A DNA stretch of 64,000 nt from Tetranychus cinnabarinus. Lineage: Eukaryota > Arthropoda > Arachnida > Trombidiformes > Tetranychidae. The translations under genes were made by a program, and so were the position numbers. The notes under the pieces are model-generated. The model worked only from the letters and a program-made list of their open reading frames with translations. It did not search any database and was not told the DNA's origin. Of the stretch, positions 13,448 through 23,529 are shown one piece after another (within the stretch, counting starts at the first letter, position 1; each line of letters starts with the position of its first letter). The stretch is taken from the NCBI GenBank assembly GCA_022266195.1, contig WHVY01000001.1:11408001-11472000 (forward strand), written 5' to 3'.

Positions 13448-13894
13448 CCCTCGGCTCGAGTCTCTGAGCTCGAGCTCTCTAACTCGCCTCTCGACCCAAT
13501 CCAGGTACCGGTCCAAGAATTTTTCCTCGGGAAGCCAAAAGCTCTCTGACATCGGTGGTCGATGTATGTTATGAACTGGTTTTTTTCGGCCAGTTCAGTT
13601 TTTACCTCCGCTACCTCAGCTCGTAGCTCCTGGTTCCTGGTTTGGAGGCGCTGGTTTTGGACCAGCAGCCTCTCGATCCTCGCCTCTTGATCCTCATAGG
13701 ACCGGATTTTTTCAATGGCCGTCCTGATGGTGCGGCGTACAAATGAGGGAACGGAGATCAGGGCTGACTCCAAATGAGTTAAAACTCTACCGAGTTGAAT
13801 TGATAGAGGTGATGATTGACTGAAAAGAGAAAAAAGGTTATTATAAGGTCAAAAGTGAATAAAATTAAAAAAGTACTTACCCTCGAGTTGGCAT
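13448..13894 (-). CDS. Spliced coiled-coil protein in left arm of palindromic element
   Basis: Exon 1 is 13894-13881 (MPTRG, donor GTAAGT) and exon 2 starts at 13819 after a CTTTTCAG acceptor. The protein begins MPTRGQSSPLSIQLGRVLTH and continues through SYEDQEARIERLLVQNQRL and QELRAEVAEVKTELAEKNQF, a clear heptad-type coiled coil of about 45 residues, then YIDHRCQRAFGF. Relative to the right arm there is a one-base frame change after GFP. The right-arm tail (RVRELELRD...) is encoded here in another frame ending at the TAA near 13448. I do not recognise the family. Start and splice sites are identical in layout to the other arm. Confidence 0.6.
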
Positions 13895-13930
13895 GATTAA
13901 TAAATTGATAATAAGTGTTACTATTGTTAG

Positions 13931-14210
13931 GTCAATAAGTGAGTGGTAGCTTAATTGTTGAATTAAATGGTCATTGGTGGCTTAATTGTTGGGTCAATAG
14001 ATGAATGGTAGCTTAATTGTTGAATTAAATGGTCATTGGTGGCTTAATTGTTGGGTCAATAGATGAGTGGTAGCTTAATTGTGGTATATAATGGTCATTG
14101 GTGGCTTAATTGTTGGGTCAATAGATGAGTGGTAGCTTAATTGTTGGATTAAATGGTCATTGGTGGCTTAATTGTTAGGTCAATAAGTGAGTGGTATCTT
14201 AATTGTGGTC
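13931..14210. repeat. 62-bp minisatellite, about 4.5 copies
   Basis: Units start with GTCAATA at 13931, 13993, 14055, 14117 and 14179, exactly 62 bp apart. Each contains GTGGTAGCTTAATTGT and GGTCATTGGTGGCTTAATTG with a few substitutions. It fills the centre of the palindromic element, between the start codons of the two divergent coiled-coil genes. Confidence 0.92.
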
Positions 14211-14531
14211 AAAAGTATACTAAAGTATGTTACTTAGCTTAATTACTTGATTAATTAACCATTTGTTGGTTAATTATTGGTCTAATACTTAATTACATAT
14301 TCCGTTATCTTTGAATTCCGCTCCATTTCGGTCTCAGGCTGATCTATGTGACTTATTTGATAGATGGCTCTGCTTCTGTTTTGGTTACATCGGTAAAAAG
14401 TTCGATTTCAATCCCATTCTAACGTAATCTCTAGTCCCCATCACCATCAACGTGCCTTCATCTTCATCTTTAATTAATTTAATTTAGTTTATTTATTTAT
14501 TTTTGTTATAATTAACTTCAATTTATTAATT

Positions 14532-14984
14532 ATGCCAACCCGAGGGTAAGTACTTTTTTAATTTAATTCACTTTTGACCTTTTAATAACCTTTTTTCTCT
14601 TTTCAGTCAATCATCTCTCCTTCATGTTCAACTCCGAAGAGTTTTGGCTCATCTCGAGTCAGCCCTTATTGCTGTCCCTCCTTCATCACCCGAACCATCG
14701 AGCTTGCGATCGAAAAGATCAGGTCGTATGAGGACCAGGAGGCGCGAATCGAGCGCCTGTTGGTGAGAAACCATCGCTTGTTGGCGCAAAACCAGCACCT
14801 TCACGCCAAAAACGAGGAGCTGAGAGCTGAACTGGCCGAGAAGGACCAGTTCATCCGTTATATTGATCTACGGTGTGAAGCCGCCTTTGGTTTCCCTCCT
14901 GAAGTATTTCAGGAGAGATACACTCGTTGGGTCGAGTCTCGAGTAAGAGAACTCGAGCTCAGAGACTCAAGCCGAGGCCTTTAA
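14532..14984 (+). CDS. Spliced coiled-coil protein in right arm of palindromic element
   Basis: Mirror copy of the left-arm gene. Exon 1 begins at the ATG near 14532 (MPTRG, donor GTAAGT); exon 2 begins after CTTTTCAG with QSSLLHVQLRRVLAHLESAL. The frame is broken near 14685, where a one-base change shifts IAVPPS away from the conserved RTIELAIEKIRSYEDQEARI. From there it is open to TAA at 14984 with the coiled coil (LLAQNQHLHAKNEELRAELA), YIDLRCEAAFGFP and a charged tail ending RELELRDSSRGL. The frameshift position differs from that in the left arm, so each arm has decayed independently, or one break is a sequencing error. Confidence 0.6.
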
Positions 14985-15350
14985 TTTGTATAAATTTCAT
15001 TTTCATTTTTCATTTGATTTATTTTTTCATTAAAAAAGTTTTCATTTTGTATTAAAAAAAGTTTCATTTTTTTCCCGGCAAAAAACTAACACCGTCTTAC
15101 GGTATTACTGGTCCAGAAGCGGACTGGTCTAGAAAACCAACTTGGCCCAGAAAAACCAACTCGGCTCAAAACCGGACTTTATATGACTACTGTAATTAAT
15201 TCGAACGTTTCTATTATAGTAAATTGAGCTTCTTTTAAATTCAAATATTTAATGTTACTAGACTTCAAAAGAGAAGATTTCTATGAAAATAAATCCTTCC
15301 TTATGCTATTCCCATGCATGATCTTATTCGCTGCTCTTCGTGCTTGATAT

Positions 15351-15719
15351 AGTGATAGTTAAACCTACCTAAGTACAACTTTTTTTAATTTTCAAGACAA
15401 AATTTTGTCTTGATTTTTCATTGCTTTCAATTGGTTTACTATTTTCATTATTTCTTATCATTTTCATTTTAATTTCGACTTTTTTGTCAGTTCTAATCAA
15501 TCTCTTTATCACTGTCTTTAGAGTAAACTGTGCATATTAAAGGGTGTATTGTTTAAGATTGAAATTATGTGAGCAAAAGAGTAACATTTACTTATCTTAT
15601 TGCGCTGGCTATGGCAATAAATATGTTGATAAGATAAAGATAAAGGTAAAAATGGACAATGATAAAAAATGCATCATATTTATCAACATCTTTATGATCA
15701 TAATCACCACAATCAGGTA
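15351..15719. other. AT-rich spacer right of copy A
   Basis: Similarity to copy B stops near 15350. The rest, up to the TA-flanked element at 15720, shows no coding or repeat structure. Confidence 0.5.
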
Positions 15720-16700
15720 AGGAGGACCTGCAAATGGATAGGGAAAATCTCCTCTTAGGATATTTTGATGAAATGAACTTTTTTCAGTGTAATTTTTTAT
15801 GCTGATTCCGAATATCTGTTTCTTTTTTTGCTAAGACAACGCATTTGAAAAGAAAGTTCATATTATGATTCGAAGGTTGCATTTTAAAGCTCGTTAAAAG
15901 AGGTCTCTAAGCCAGTCGATTCTATTCGTGGTTAATGTTATCAAGGGTACTGAATAATAATGTGAAGGTTTGGCCACTGAAAAAATGGCCAAACAGGGTC
16001 AAAATTGCAAAAAAACAGATTAAATATCGATTTATTAGTGACCTTTTAAAAATAACGAAGATGCCGTCTAAGCCAGCTAAATACATAATCATAATTAAGC
16101 ATTATACTTGACATAATCAATGTAATTGAGCATGCTGAATAATATGGTGATAGTTTAGTTTCTGAAAAAATAGCCAAACAGGGTGTTGCATTGACATTTT
16201 TAAAATTTAACGAAATCCAGTTTTCTGCAATTTTCAATCTGTTTGGCTATTTTTTCCAAGCTGCAACCACCATTGGATTATTAAGCATACTCAATTACCC
16301 TATTTTTGCCAAGAATTAGCTGGCTTAGACGGCTTTTTCATTAGTTTCAAAAAGACGCTCATTAATCCCTGTTCACATTCAGTTTTTTACAATTTTAACC
16401 TTGTTTGGCTATTTTTTCAGGAACTAAACCATCACCATATTATTCAGCATGCTCAATTACATTGATGATGTCAAGTATAATGATTAATTATGATTATGTA
16501 TTTAGCTGGCTTAGACGGCATCTTCATTATGTTTAAAAGGTCACTAATACTATGTGCTATTTAGATATTTTGGCCGATATCTCAAAAACTATGCATGATA
16601 TAAAAAAATAGATTTGATTTATGAAATTGGCATTGAATTTTGTGTCTGAAAAGTACCATTTCAAAAAAAACCGAGAACAGGAAATTTTGCAGGTCCTCCT
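15720..16700. mobile_element. 981-bp TA-flanked palindromic element
   Basis: Ends are AGGAGGACCTGCAAA and its exact reverse complement, each flanked outside by TA (15718-15719 and 16701-16702), the Tc1/mariner target pattern. Internally, four related units of roughly 100-120 bp occur, two direct (about 15905 and 16060) and two inverted (about 16225 and 16407). Each has GTTTGGCTATTTTTTC or its complement at one end and AGCTGGCTTAGACGGC at the other. There is no transposase; it is non-autonomous. Confidence 0.75.
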
Positions 16701-16963
16701 TAACGTTAACTGATTGTAATGGTTCGTATAATCAAAGCTGCACAATCATTCTCCACAGACACGTAGGAGCTTAGGGGTTATTACTGTATGTATTTACTTT
16801 GTAATTTTCTGAGATAAGTGTAGGCTTCTTTGTACTAAAAATCAAAAGAATGTTGATAACACAGCTATTGTAGATAAGTTTAGAAGCAAAAGATGATAAG
16901 ATAATTTGCTGGTTATTAAATAAAGCTGTTAATTTTATATATCATTGATTTAATTAAGTAGTT

Positions 16964-17509
16964 TCAATCAACATGAAGAGTATAGGGATCGATGACGTCA
17001 TTTGCAGAGTAAAAAATTCCAAAGTAGCTTCTTCCGACACTAAGAAATGATTGATTGATAATCTGTGTATCTATTTTGTCACAATCTGCACATTCGTACT
17101 CAATTTTGAAGTTGAAATTGAGGACCTGCTCAAATGGATTTGAATTTTTAAATTCATTATACAACTCACTCAAAATATCTTTGAACAAAGTTGTATTATC
17201 TCCTCATAGACTCAGAATAAATACAAGCAAAGGTTAAAAAATAAATCATATATAAAATTCACTCATGAAGGACAAATCTGGTTCTGCGTAACATTTTTTC
17301 AGTCGTAAGGTGTAATAAAAGTTTGATAATAAATTTATCAATCTGCAAATCAGGTTTAGGACCAGGTTGATTACTTGGACCAGGATAATTGACGATTTCA
17401 AAATGTTAATCCATACTGGCTTTCTGTAGACTTCAAATAAGTTTTTTACGCAATAAAAAATTCTGAACTCAGACTTATTTGAGGATGAAAACTCTGGCGC
17501 TCTGTTCAA
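16964..17509 (-). other. Possible decayed coding remnant, family not recognised
   Basis: Two minus-strand frames are open: 17188-16964, with FKIEYECADCDKIDTQI (a Cys-x2-Cys knuckle) and a repeat-free 74 residues, and 17509-17246, partly hydrophobic. Neither has a good start or obvious splice partners. The Cys pair resembles half a zinc finger such as those in some ubiquitin-specific proteases, but that is weak. It could be a fragment of a transposon gene. Confidence 0.25.
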
Positions 17510-17820
17510 ACTTTCAACAAAAAATTTATTCCAGAATAATGGCAGGAAAACGGGAATGAAATAACAATGGCCTCTAAAATTTGGAAACCCAATAAGATTT
17601 TTTGGCTAAATGAAAGAAATGAAAATATTGTATTGGGCAAAATTTTTTACACACTATCAATTTCACTTACCATTTGTGTTTTATTTTCTAATTGGTTTAG
17701 CAATTTAATTTCAGCTTTCTGCACTTTTTGATACGAGATGTCTACTGCTCGACACGAAATCTGTTTTCGCTTCTCCGGTTCTAAAAGCGTGAATTGATAA
17801 GCAAAAAGCTTATGTTTGTA

Positions 17821-19083
17821 TTAGGTAACCAAATAAGTTTTGATACTGATTCTGTTCAAATCATTTTTTTGAAACTACATTGATCAATCAAAATAGTCCC
17901 CATCGCTTTCTACGACCTTTCCCAACTAGAAAGCAAATTTTCAATGCCATTTTTGAAAAAGTCAATCGGCTTTAAGGTCAAAAAGTTATCAATTGCCGTT
18001 TTGACCTCGAAATCTGATTGGAACTTTTGACCACGTAAAGCGTTGGACATTGACAAGAAAAGGTGGCAATCGGATGGAGCAATGTCTGGAGAATAAGGTG
18101 GGTGAGGCAGAACTTCCCATTTCAATTCAGTCAGCTTATTTTTGACCTTTTTCGCGACATGAGGTCTAGCGTTATCATGAAGATAAATGACCTTTGTCTA
18201 TTGACCAATGCGGGCCATTTCTCAACCAATTTTGCATTGACTCTTGTCAATTGGTCAACATAGAGGTCAGCGTTGACAGTTGCACCGGGTTCAAGCACTT
18301 CATAATGCACCACCCCCTTGGACACCACCAAACACACAAAAGAAGCTTCCTCTGATGCAATCCAGGTTTAGGGGTTGACCTTGATGCCTCACCTGAGTTC
18401 AACCAAGCATATGACCTCGTATTATTGTCATAGAGGACCCATTTTTCGTTACTAGTCATTAAACGGGCAAGAAAAGGGTCATTTCGTTGACGAGAAATGA
18501 GTGACAAAGCAATAGAAACCCTGTTTGCTTTTTGATCAGAGGTCAAATCATATGGAACCCATTTGTTTAACCTATGCACTTTACCAACGACATGTAGTCG
18601 CACTCTTATGGCCTCAGCAGTTACACCAAACTCTTGGGCAAGTTTGGAACAAGTAACCTCAGGATTGGACGCAACCTTGGCCTTCAGGTCACTTTCCGAC
18701 ACTGTAAATGGTCGTCCTTCTCGGGGTTTGCTGTTCTCGATGCTGAGGTCACCAGATTTGAACTTTGACAACCATCTTTTCACTGTTACCTCACTTATTG
18801 AACCCTCACCGAAAGCTTTGATGACCCAAGGGTAACAATCACCGGGGTTTGACCCTAATTTAAACTCATAAACTAAAGAAGCACGAATTAGACTTTTTCA
18901 CTCGACATTTTACCGTTAACTGTGGGATGATCTGATCATTTTGATCATTAAATATGATCAATAACTGTTTATTAGTCATATCCTGATTACTAGGAAAAAC
19001 AATAATTAAGATAATAATTGTTAAATTTTAATTGCATTTTGAAAATAGATGCAAATCGTATCGAAACTTATTTGGTTACCTAA
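17821..19083. mobile_element. mariner-family transposon (1263 bp), inactive
   Basis: Terminal inverted repeats of 26 bp with one mismatch begin TTAGGTAACCAAATAAGTTT at 17821 and end at 19083, flanked by TA on both sides (17819-17820, 19084-19085). Length and TA target match mariner. It encodes a broken transposase on the minus strand. The last 107 bp of the right end (18977-19083) are also part of the neighbouring inverted duplication. Confidence 0.9.
17910..18908 (-). pseudogene. mariner transposase pseudogene
   Basis: Starts at ATG 18908 (MSSEKV), which meets a stop at once, then resumes in other frames. The helix-turn-helix region (EGRPFTVSESDLKAKV, TCSKLAQEFGVTAEAIRVRL) and the WVPYDLT linker are recognisable. 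The first catalytic Asp lies in the family motif TGDEKW, here TSNEKW, so Asp is replaced by Asn. The second (HDNARPH) and third (HPPYSPDIAPSD) survive with 34 residues between them, the mariner DD34D spacing. At least two frame changes separate the pieces. Not functional. Confidence 0.9.
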
Positions 19084-20257
19084 TAAAATGAGGTTTTCTT
19101 CTCGCTTTTCTCTTGACAAATCCGTAGCCCTCCTTTGCTTTTACCTTCAACAAAAGTTGTTAAATGATGATGTTTATGATGACGATTCTCAAAATTTCTG
19201 GTTGAGCCAATTGGTGGAGACCAGACCTGCAAAAAAGAAAGAAGCAGAGAAAAATTCTGGTTGAAATGCATTTAAAACATTTTTTGTTTGTTTTCTCGTA
19301 AGAAATGTCAAAACTAGTCTAAATTGTCGATTTGGTGTAAGAACAAAAAGATCATCAATCCAAGCTGGATTTCTCCAATAGCTTGAATTACAGACCAATT
19401 TGACTTACATCAAATCGACAACTCGAATTAGTTATAGTTTCTTCGAAGAAACAAACAGAAAATCTTTAAATTTGCATCAATGATTACTTACCTTAATAAT
19501 GTCCTACGACCCAATGTGGAAATGAGGGAATCCAAATAATGGGAAAAATCCAAATAATTGGTGACCAAACCTGCAAAAAATGCAAAAAATAGAAAAGAGA
19601 GAATGAAATATGTAATTAAATTTAACTAAAATAGTTTAGCTTACCTTTCATTGGTAAAAAAACTTGGTTAAAATAGTTATAATTATAAATTTAAACAAAA
19701 TAATTGAAATTTTAAAAAATACAACTGAAATTCAGCATGGGATAGGCTATTTCCTTTTTACCCTTGTATTTCCGATAGAAAGTGCTGCCATCTATCTTCT
19801 GAAGAAAAACTTCTTTAGCTTTACTATCTAGCGAGCAAGTACGGGTTTGGGGACTAACATTTGCTCACAAATATCTTTAACTTGTACATCTCTTTCTTCT
19901 ACTTAATAAGCCAAGCAGTGCAGAATGACATAAAGTACAACTTTAAATTTCTTGCAGACATTTGTGTAAAATCTAACAAATTTATCGACTAAACAATCAA
20001 TTTTAGCCGGAATCTTTAGGGAGAAACAACTATATTCACCTTTAGAAATTGTATTGGTTGTGATAGTTGGTAAACTTGATTTAATATTTTAATGAGATGG
20101 AAAATGATTGAAAGTATCTCACCCTACTGTGCTGATGATTGAAAACTTTGAGATAAATATATGATAAAAATATAAGATTTAAACTTGAATTAAAGGAAGT
20201 AAACTATTCGAAACTTGATCAATATGATACTTGTTCAATTGTTGATTTGAGGAAGAC
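18977..20257 (+). repeat. Inverted duplication, left arm (1281 bp)
   Basis: Exact-length inverted partner of 20819-22099. Every stretch I compared is identical, including three overlapping ORFs of 63-71 residues. It begins inside the mariner right end. The arm holds splice-like mini-units (see the right arm). Confidence 0.93.
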
Positions 20258-20288
20258 TGATTGAATGAATTTTTGTCATTTATATATG

Positions 20289-20544
20289 AAGTCATGTTAA
20301 CCTGAAATAACTACTCCTAACAAATTAATGCACCCTTTTTGCACTCAATAACCAATTAATTAATTCTATGAGTTGTTTGGCAAAAGAGAGTTAGGGGGGA
20401 AAAAATTGATATAAAAATGTAGACTGGATCAAAGAGAGATGGGCAGAATAAAAATGTACCTCAACCAGTGAAGTTGTTTTGATAAAGTTTCATTGATTTG
20501 TACAAGATTAATAGGGGCGTCGTCCAGGATCCAAATCTATTCCA
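20289..20544 (+). repeat. Secondary inverted repeat S, inner copy
   Basis: Inverted partner of 22098-22347, about 250 bp, with a handful of substitutions and a small indel near 20525. It lies in the spacer between the two 1281-bp arms, adjoining the inner end of the left arm. Confidence 0.88.
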
Positions 20545-20818
20545 CATCAAGTTAACCTTATTGTAAAAAAACCTTCTAATCTGTTTTAGTTATTTAACTA
20601 GTAAATGCTGTGTTCAACAAATAAAGATTTGAATCAAATATAGCAACTCAAAGCGAATCAAATTGAAACAACGCACTTTTTTAATCAGTGAAATCCAAGG
20701 AATCAGTTAGCGAAGGTGATAACGGAACAACGTTGATTTCAGCCTCCTGATTACCTGGATCTTCTGACCAACCAAGTGTCAAAACGAAGATAAGTAATTA
20801 TACCATAAAAACCATACC
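20545..20818. other. Unique spacer of the inverted duplication
   Basis: About 270 bp present once in the window, between repeat S and the right arm. No coding signal seen. Confidence 0.6.
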
Positions 20819-22099
20819 GTCTTCCTCAAATCAACAATTGAACAAGTATCATATTGATCAAGTTTCGAATAGTTTACTTCCTTTAATTCAAGTTTAAATC
20901 TTATATTTTTATCATATATTTATCTCAAAGTTTTCAATCATCAGCACAGTAGGGTGAGATACTTTCAATCATTTTCCATCTCATTAAAATATTAAATCAA
21001 GTTTACCAACTATCACAACCAATACAATTTCTAAAGGTGAATATAGTTGTTTCTCCCTAAAGATTCCGGCTAAAATTGATTGTTTAGTCGATAAATTTGT
21101 TAGATTTTACACAAATGTCTGCAAGAAATTTAAAGTTGTACTTTATGTCATTCTGCACTGCTTGGCTTATTAAGTAGAAGAAAGAGATGTACAAGTTAAA
21201 GATATTTGTGAGCAAATGTTAGTCCCCAAACCCGTACTTGCTCGCTAGATAGTAAAGCTAAAGAAGTTTTTCTTCAGAAGATAGATGGCAGCACTTTCTA
21301 TCGGAAATACAAGGGTAAAAAGGAAATAGCCTATCCCATGCTGAATTTCAGTTGTATTTTTTAAAATTTCAATTATTTTGTTTAAATTTATAATTATAAC
21401 TATTTTAACCAAGTTTTTTTACCAATGAAAGGTAAGCTAAACTATTTTAGTTAAATTTAATTACATATTTCATTCTCTCTTTTCTATTTTTTGCATTTTT
21501 TGCAGGTTTGGTCACCAATTATTTGGATTTTTCCCATTATTTGGATTCCCTCATTTCCACATTGGGTCGTAGGACATTATTAAGGTAAGTAATCATTGAT
21601 GCAAATTTAAAGATTTTCTGTTTGTTTCTTCGAAGAAACTATAACTAATTCGAGTTGTCGATTTGATGTAAGTCAAATTGGTCTGTAATTCAAGCTATTG
21701 GAGAAATCCAGCTTGGATTGATGATCTTTTTGTTCTTACACCAAATCGACAATTTAGACTAGTTTTGACATTTCTTACGAGAAAACAAACAAAAAATGTT
21801 TTAAATGCATTTCAACCAGAATTTTTCTCTGCTTCTTTCTTTTTTGCAGGTCTGGTCTCCACCAATTGGCTCAACCAGAAATTTTGAGAATCGTCATCAT
21901 AAACATCATCATTTAACAACTTTTGTTGAAGGTAAAAGCAAAGGAGGGCTACGGATTTGTCAAGAGAAAAGCGAGAAGAAAACCTCATTTTATTAGGTAA
22001 CCAAATAAGTTTCGATACGATTTGCATCTATTTTCAAAATGCAATTAAAATTTAACAATTATTATCTTAATTATTGTTTTTCCTAGTAATCAGGATATG
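20819..22099 (-). repeat. Inverted duplication, right arm (1281 bp)
   Basis: Inverted partner of 18977-20257. It ends with the 107-bp mariner right-end fragment (TTAGGTAACC near 21994), fused directly to repeat S' at 22098; no mariner body is present on this side. On the plus strand it has two exon-like units, 21505-21594 and 21850-21931, each preceded by a T-rich TTTTTGCAG and beginning GT[TC]TGGTC[AT]CCA, and followed by GTAAG or GTAAAA. What they encode is unknown. Confidence 0.9.
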
Positions 22100-22347
22100 G
22101 AATAGATTCTGAACGACGCCCCTATTAACCTTGTACAAATTAATGAAACTTTATCAAAACAACTTCACTGGTTGAGGTACATTTTTATTCTGCCCATCGC
22201 TCTTTGATCCAGTCTACATTTTTATATCAATTTTTTCCCCCCTAACTCTCTTTTGCCAAACAACTCATAGAATTAATTAATTGGTTATTGAGTGCAAAAA
22301 GGGTGCATTAATTTGTTAGGAGTAGTTATTTCAGGTTAACATGACTT
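22098..22347 (-). repeat. Secondary inverted repeat S', outer copy
   Basis: Inverted partner of 20289-20544. Its position outside the right arm, next to the mariner fragment, means arm and S are in permuted order compared with the left side. Confidence 0.88.
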
Positions 22348-22406
22348 GATTTTTACCGTTGCATTAAGAAGAACTAAATTCACCTAAATTTACTAATGAA
22401 TTACCC

Positions 22407-22552
22407 TAACCTAACTTGTGTTGGTCGTGGTCGTGGTGGAGGTGGAGGTGGTGGAGGAACATTCTCATAGTCAGACTCCGATACACCTGTTGACTCGTAA
22501 GAGTGAACTGATGATGATGATGATGATGGTGATGACGATCTATTCAAAAACT
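22407..22552 (-). other. Candidate proline-rich coding exon fragment
   Basis: Minus-strand reading gives a Ser run, then SYESTGVSESDYENVPPPPP followed by PRPRPTQ, with consistent codon structure. A pyrimidine-rich acceptor-like CCCAAG lies near 22553. It ends at an in-frame stop after VRLG or at a possible GT. No start codon or partner exon is visible. It could be an exon fragment captured in this repeat island; function unknown. Confidence 0.3.
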
Positions 22553-22748
22553 TGGGATAGCGAAACACAAAAGAAGGCGATAATAATTAATAGATAGTAT
22601 AATAGATCATAATTAAGAGTTAGTTTTGAATTTCATAAACTCTCTGAAAAGATTTGTTGAATTTGTATACCATTACCATTCTATTCCATTCACAGTCAAT
22701 TCATTTTATTCTTGAATTTGTTGAAAGATTTGGTGAGATTAAATCAAA

Positions 22749-23117
22749 ATGAATAATGATGTAAGTTTAATATTTTGTATTCATTCTTCTAACTTAATTT
22801 TAAAATTTTCATTGACACTGCGTTATTAACATTACAATAATTTTATTTTTGTTCACATTTAGGTTAAAATTATACCATTAGATTCCTCTTTGGAATTGAA
22901 TGATACAAGATCATTTCCAATGTCAACTTTTGACATTTTATTGGAACCTCTTGATCTGCCTGTTCCAAAATACATTCTTACTAGGAATCAAAAAGCTGCT
23001 CTTAGAGGTAAAAGGAGATTGAATGATATTAAGAGTAAACCTGATGGTGATTTTGGTAAAAATATTACTAGAACACAAAATTTTTGGCCTACCAATGCGA
23101 CGGCTATATTAGAATAG
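22749..23117 (+). CDS. Small unrecognised two-exon protein (89 aa)
   Basis: Exon 1 is 22749-22760 (MNND, donor GTAAGT) and exon 2 is 22863-23117 (acceptor CATTTAG), giving 89 residues. The sequence is hydrophilic: VKIIPLDSSLELNDTRSF, FDILLEPLDLPVPKYILTR, then a basic patch NQKAALRGKRRLNDIKSK. There are no membrane or signal segments. Exon 1 of four codons and both splice sites are convincing by eye. It lies 0.4 kb upstream of a Tigger-type transposase fragment and might be part of a decayed transposon, or a host orphan. Confidence 0.45.
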
Positions 23118-23529
23118 ATGATCGGCGGACACTTTTGAATTTAATTTCAACTTTATGCTCTTTGAGCAAATAGGGAAAATTTTATCTTGATGAAGCCAGT
23201 CTCCAATCTGACAACATAAGTAATACAATGCTAAAATCTCTTTGTAGAATCTTGAGAAATTTAATATTTCAATATATTAAAGTTCATAATAAAATCTAAT
23301 GTTTGCTCAAAGAATGATGATTGTAAGTAATGCTATTCTCGAAATATTGATGTTCAGAGTTTTCAAGTCAATGGCTAAAATGAGAGAACTGTTGATAAAC
23401 TGAAAAATTTTTAAGTCATTGATGGCTACCGCCAATTTAATCAACAAATTATAAGTTTCAGCTTTTTAACTTTTACAACCAAGATGTTTATCTTCAATTT
23501 TATACAATGCAAAACAGTTCAATATTGAT

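Larger units (their letters stand above)
13237..15190. mobile_element. 1954-bp palindromic (foldback-type) element with twin coiled-coil genes
   Basis: Both ends are exact inverted copies starting GTAGTCATATAAAGTCCGGT, and similarity continues inward through both arms as far as the coding frames. The flanks are GGTAATTA (13229-13236) and TGTAATTA (15191-15198), a 7-8 bp target duplication. The paralogous locus at 26477-26484 has a single GGTAATTA followed by the same downstream sequence, so it is an empty site. The arms carry divergent copies of a two-exon coiled-coil gene; the centre holds a 62-bp minisatellite. No transposase is visible, so the element looks non-autonomous. The 8-bp duplication suggests hAT-like mobilisation, but the termini are not a recognised hAT type. 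Confidence 0.85.
11631..15350. repeat. Duplicated cystatin block, copy A (interrupted by a transposon)
   Basis: 11631-13236 plus 15191-15350 matches 24588-26630 (copy B) in the same orientation, including the cystatin gene, its upstream region and the distal stretch TTCAAATATTTAATGTTACT. The 1954-bp palindromic element at 13237-15190 splits copy A; copy B has the empty site. Copy B carries 119 bp (26307-26425) that copy A lacks. Confidence 0.85.

Noticed and set aside
13931..14210. Regularly spaced repeats that could suggest a CRISPR-like array
   Set aside because: Units are head-to-tail with no unique spacers, and the genome is eukaryotic; it is a minisatellite.
19049..19398. Small ORFs identical in both arms of the inverted duplication
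   Set aside because: Identity comes from the DNA duplication itself; the three frames overlap on both strands and show no coding preference.
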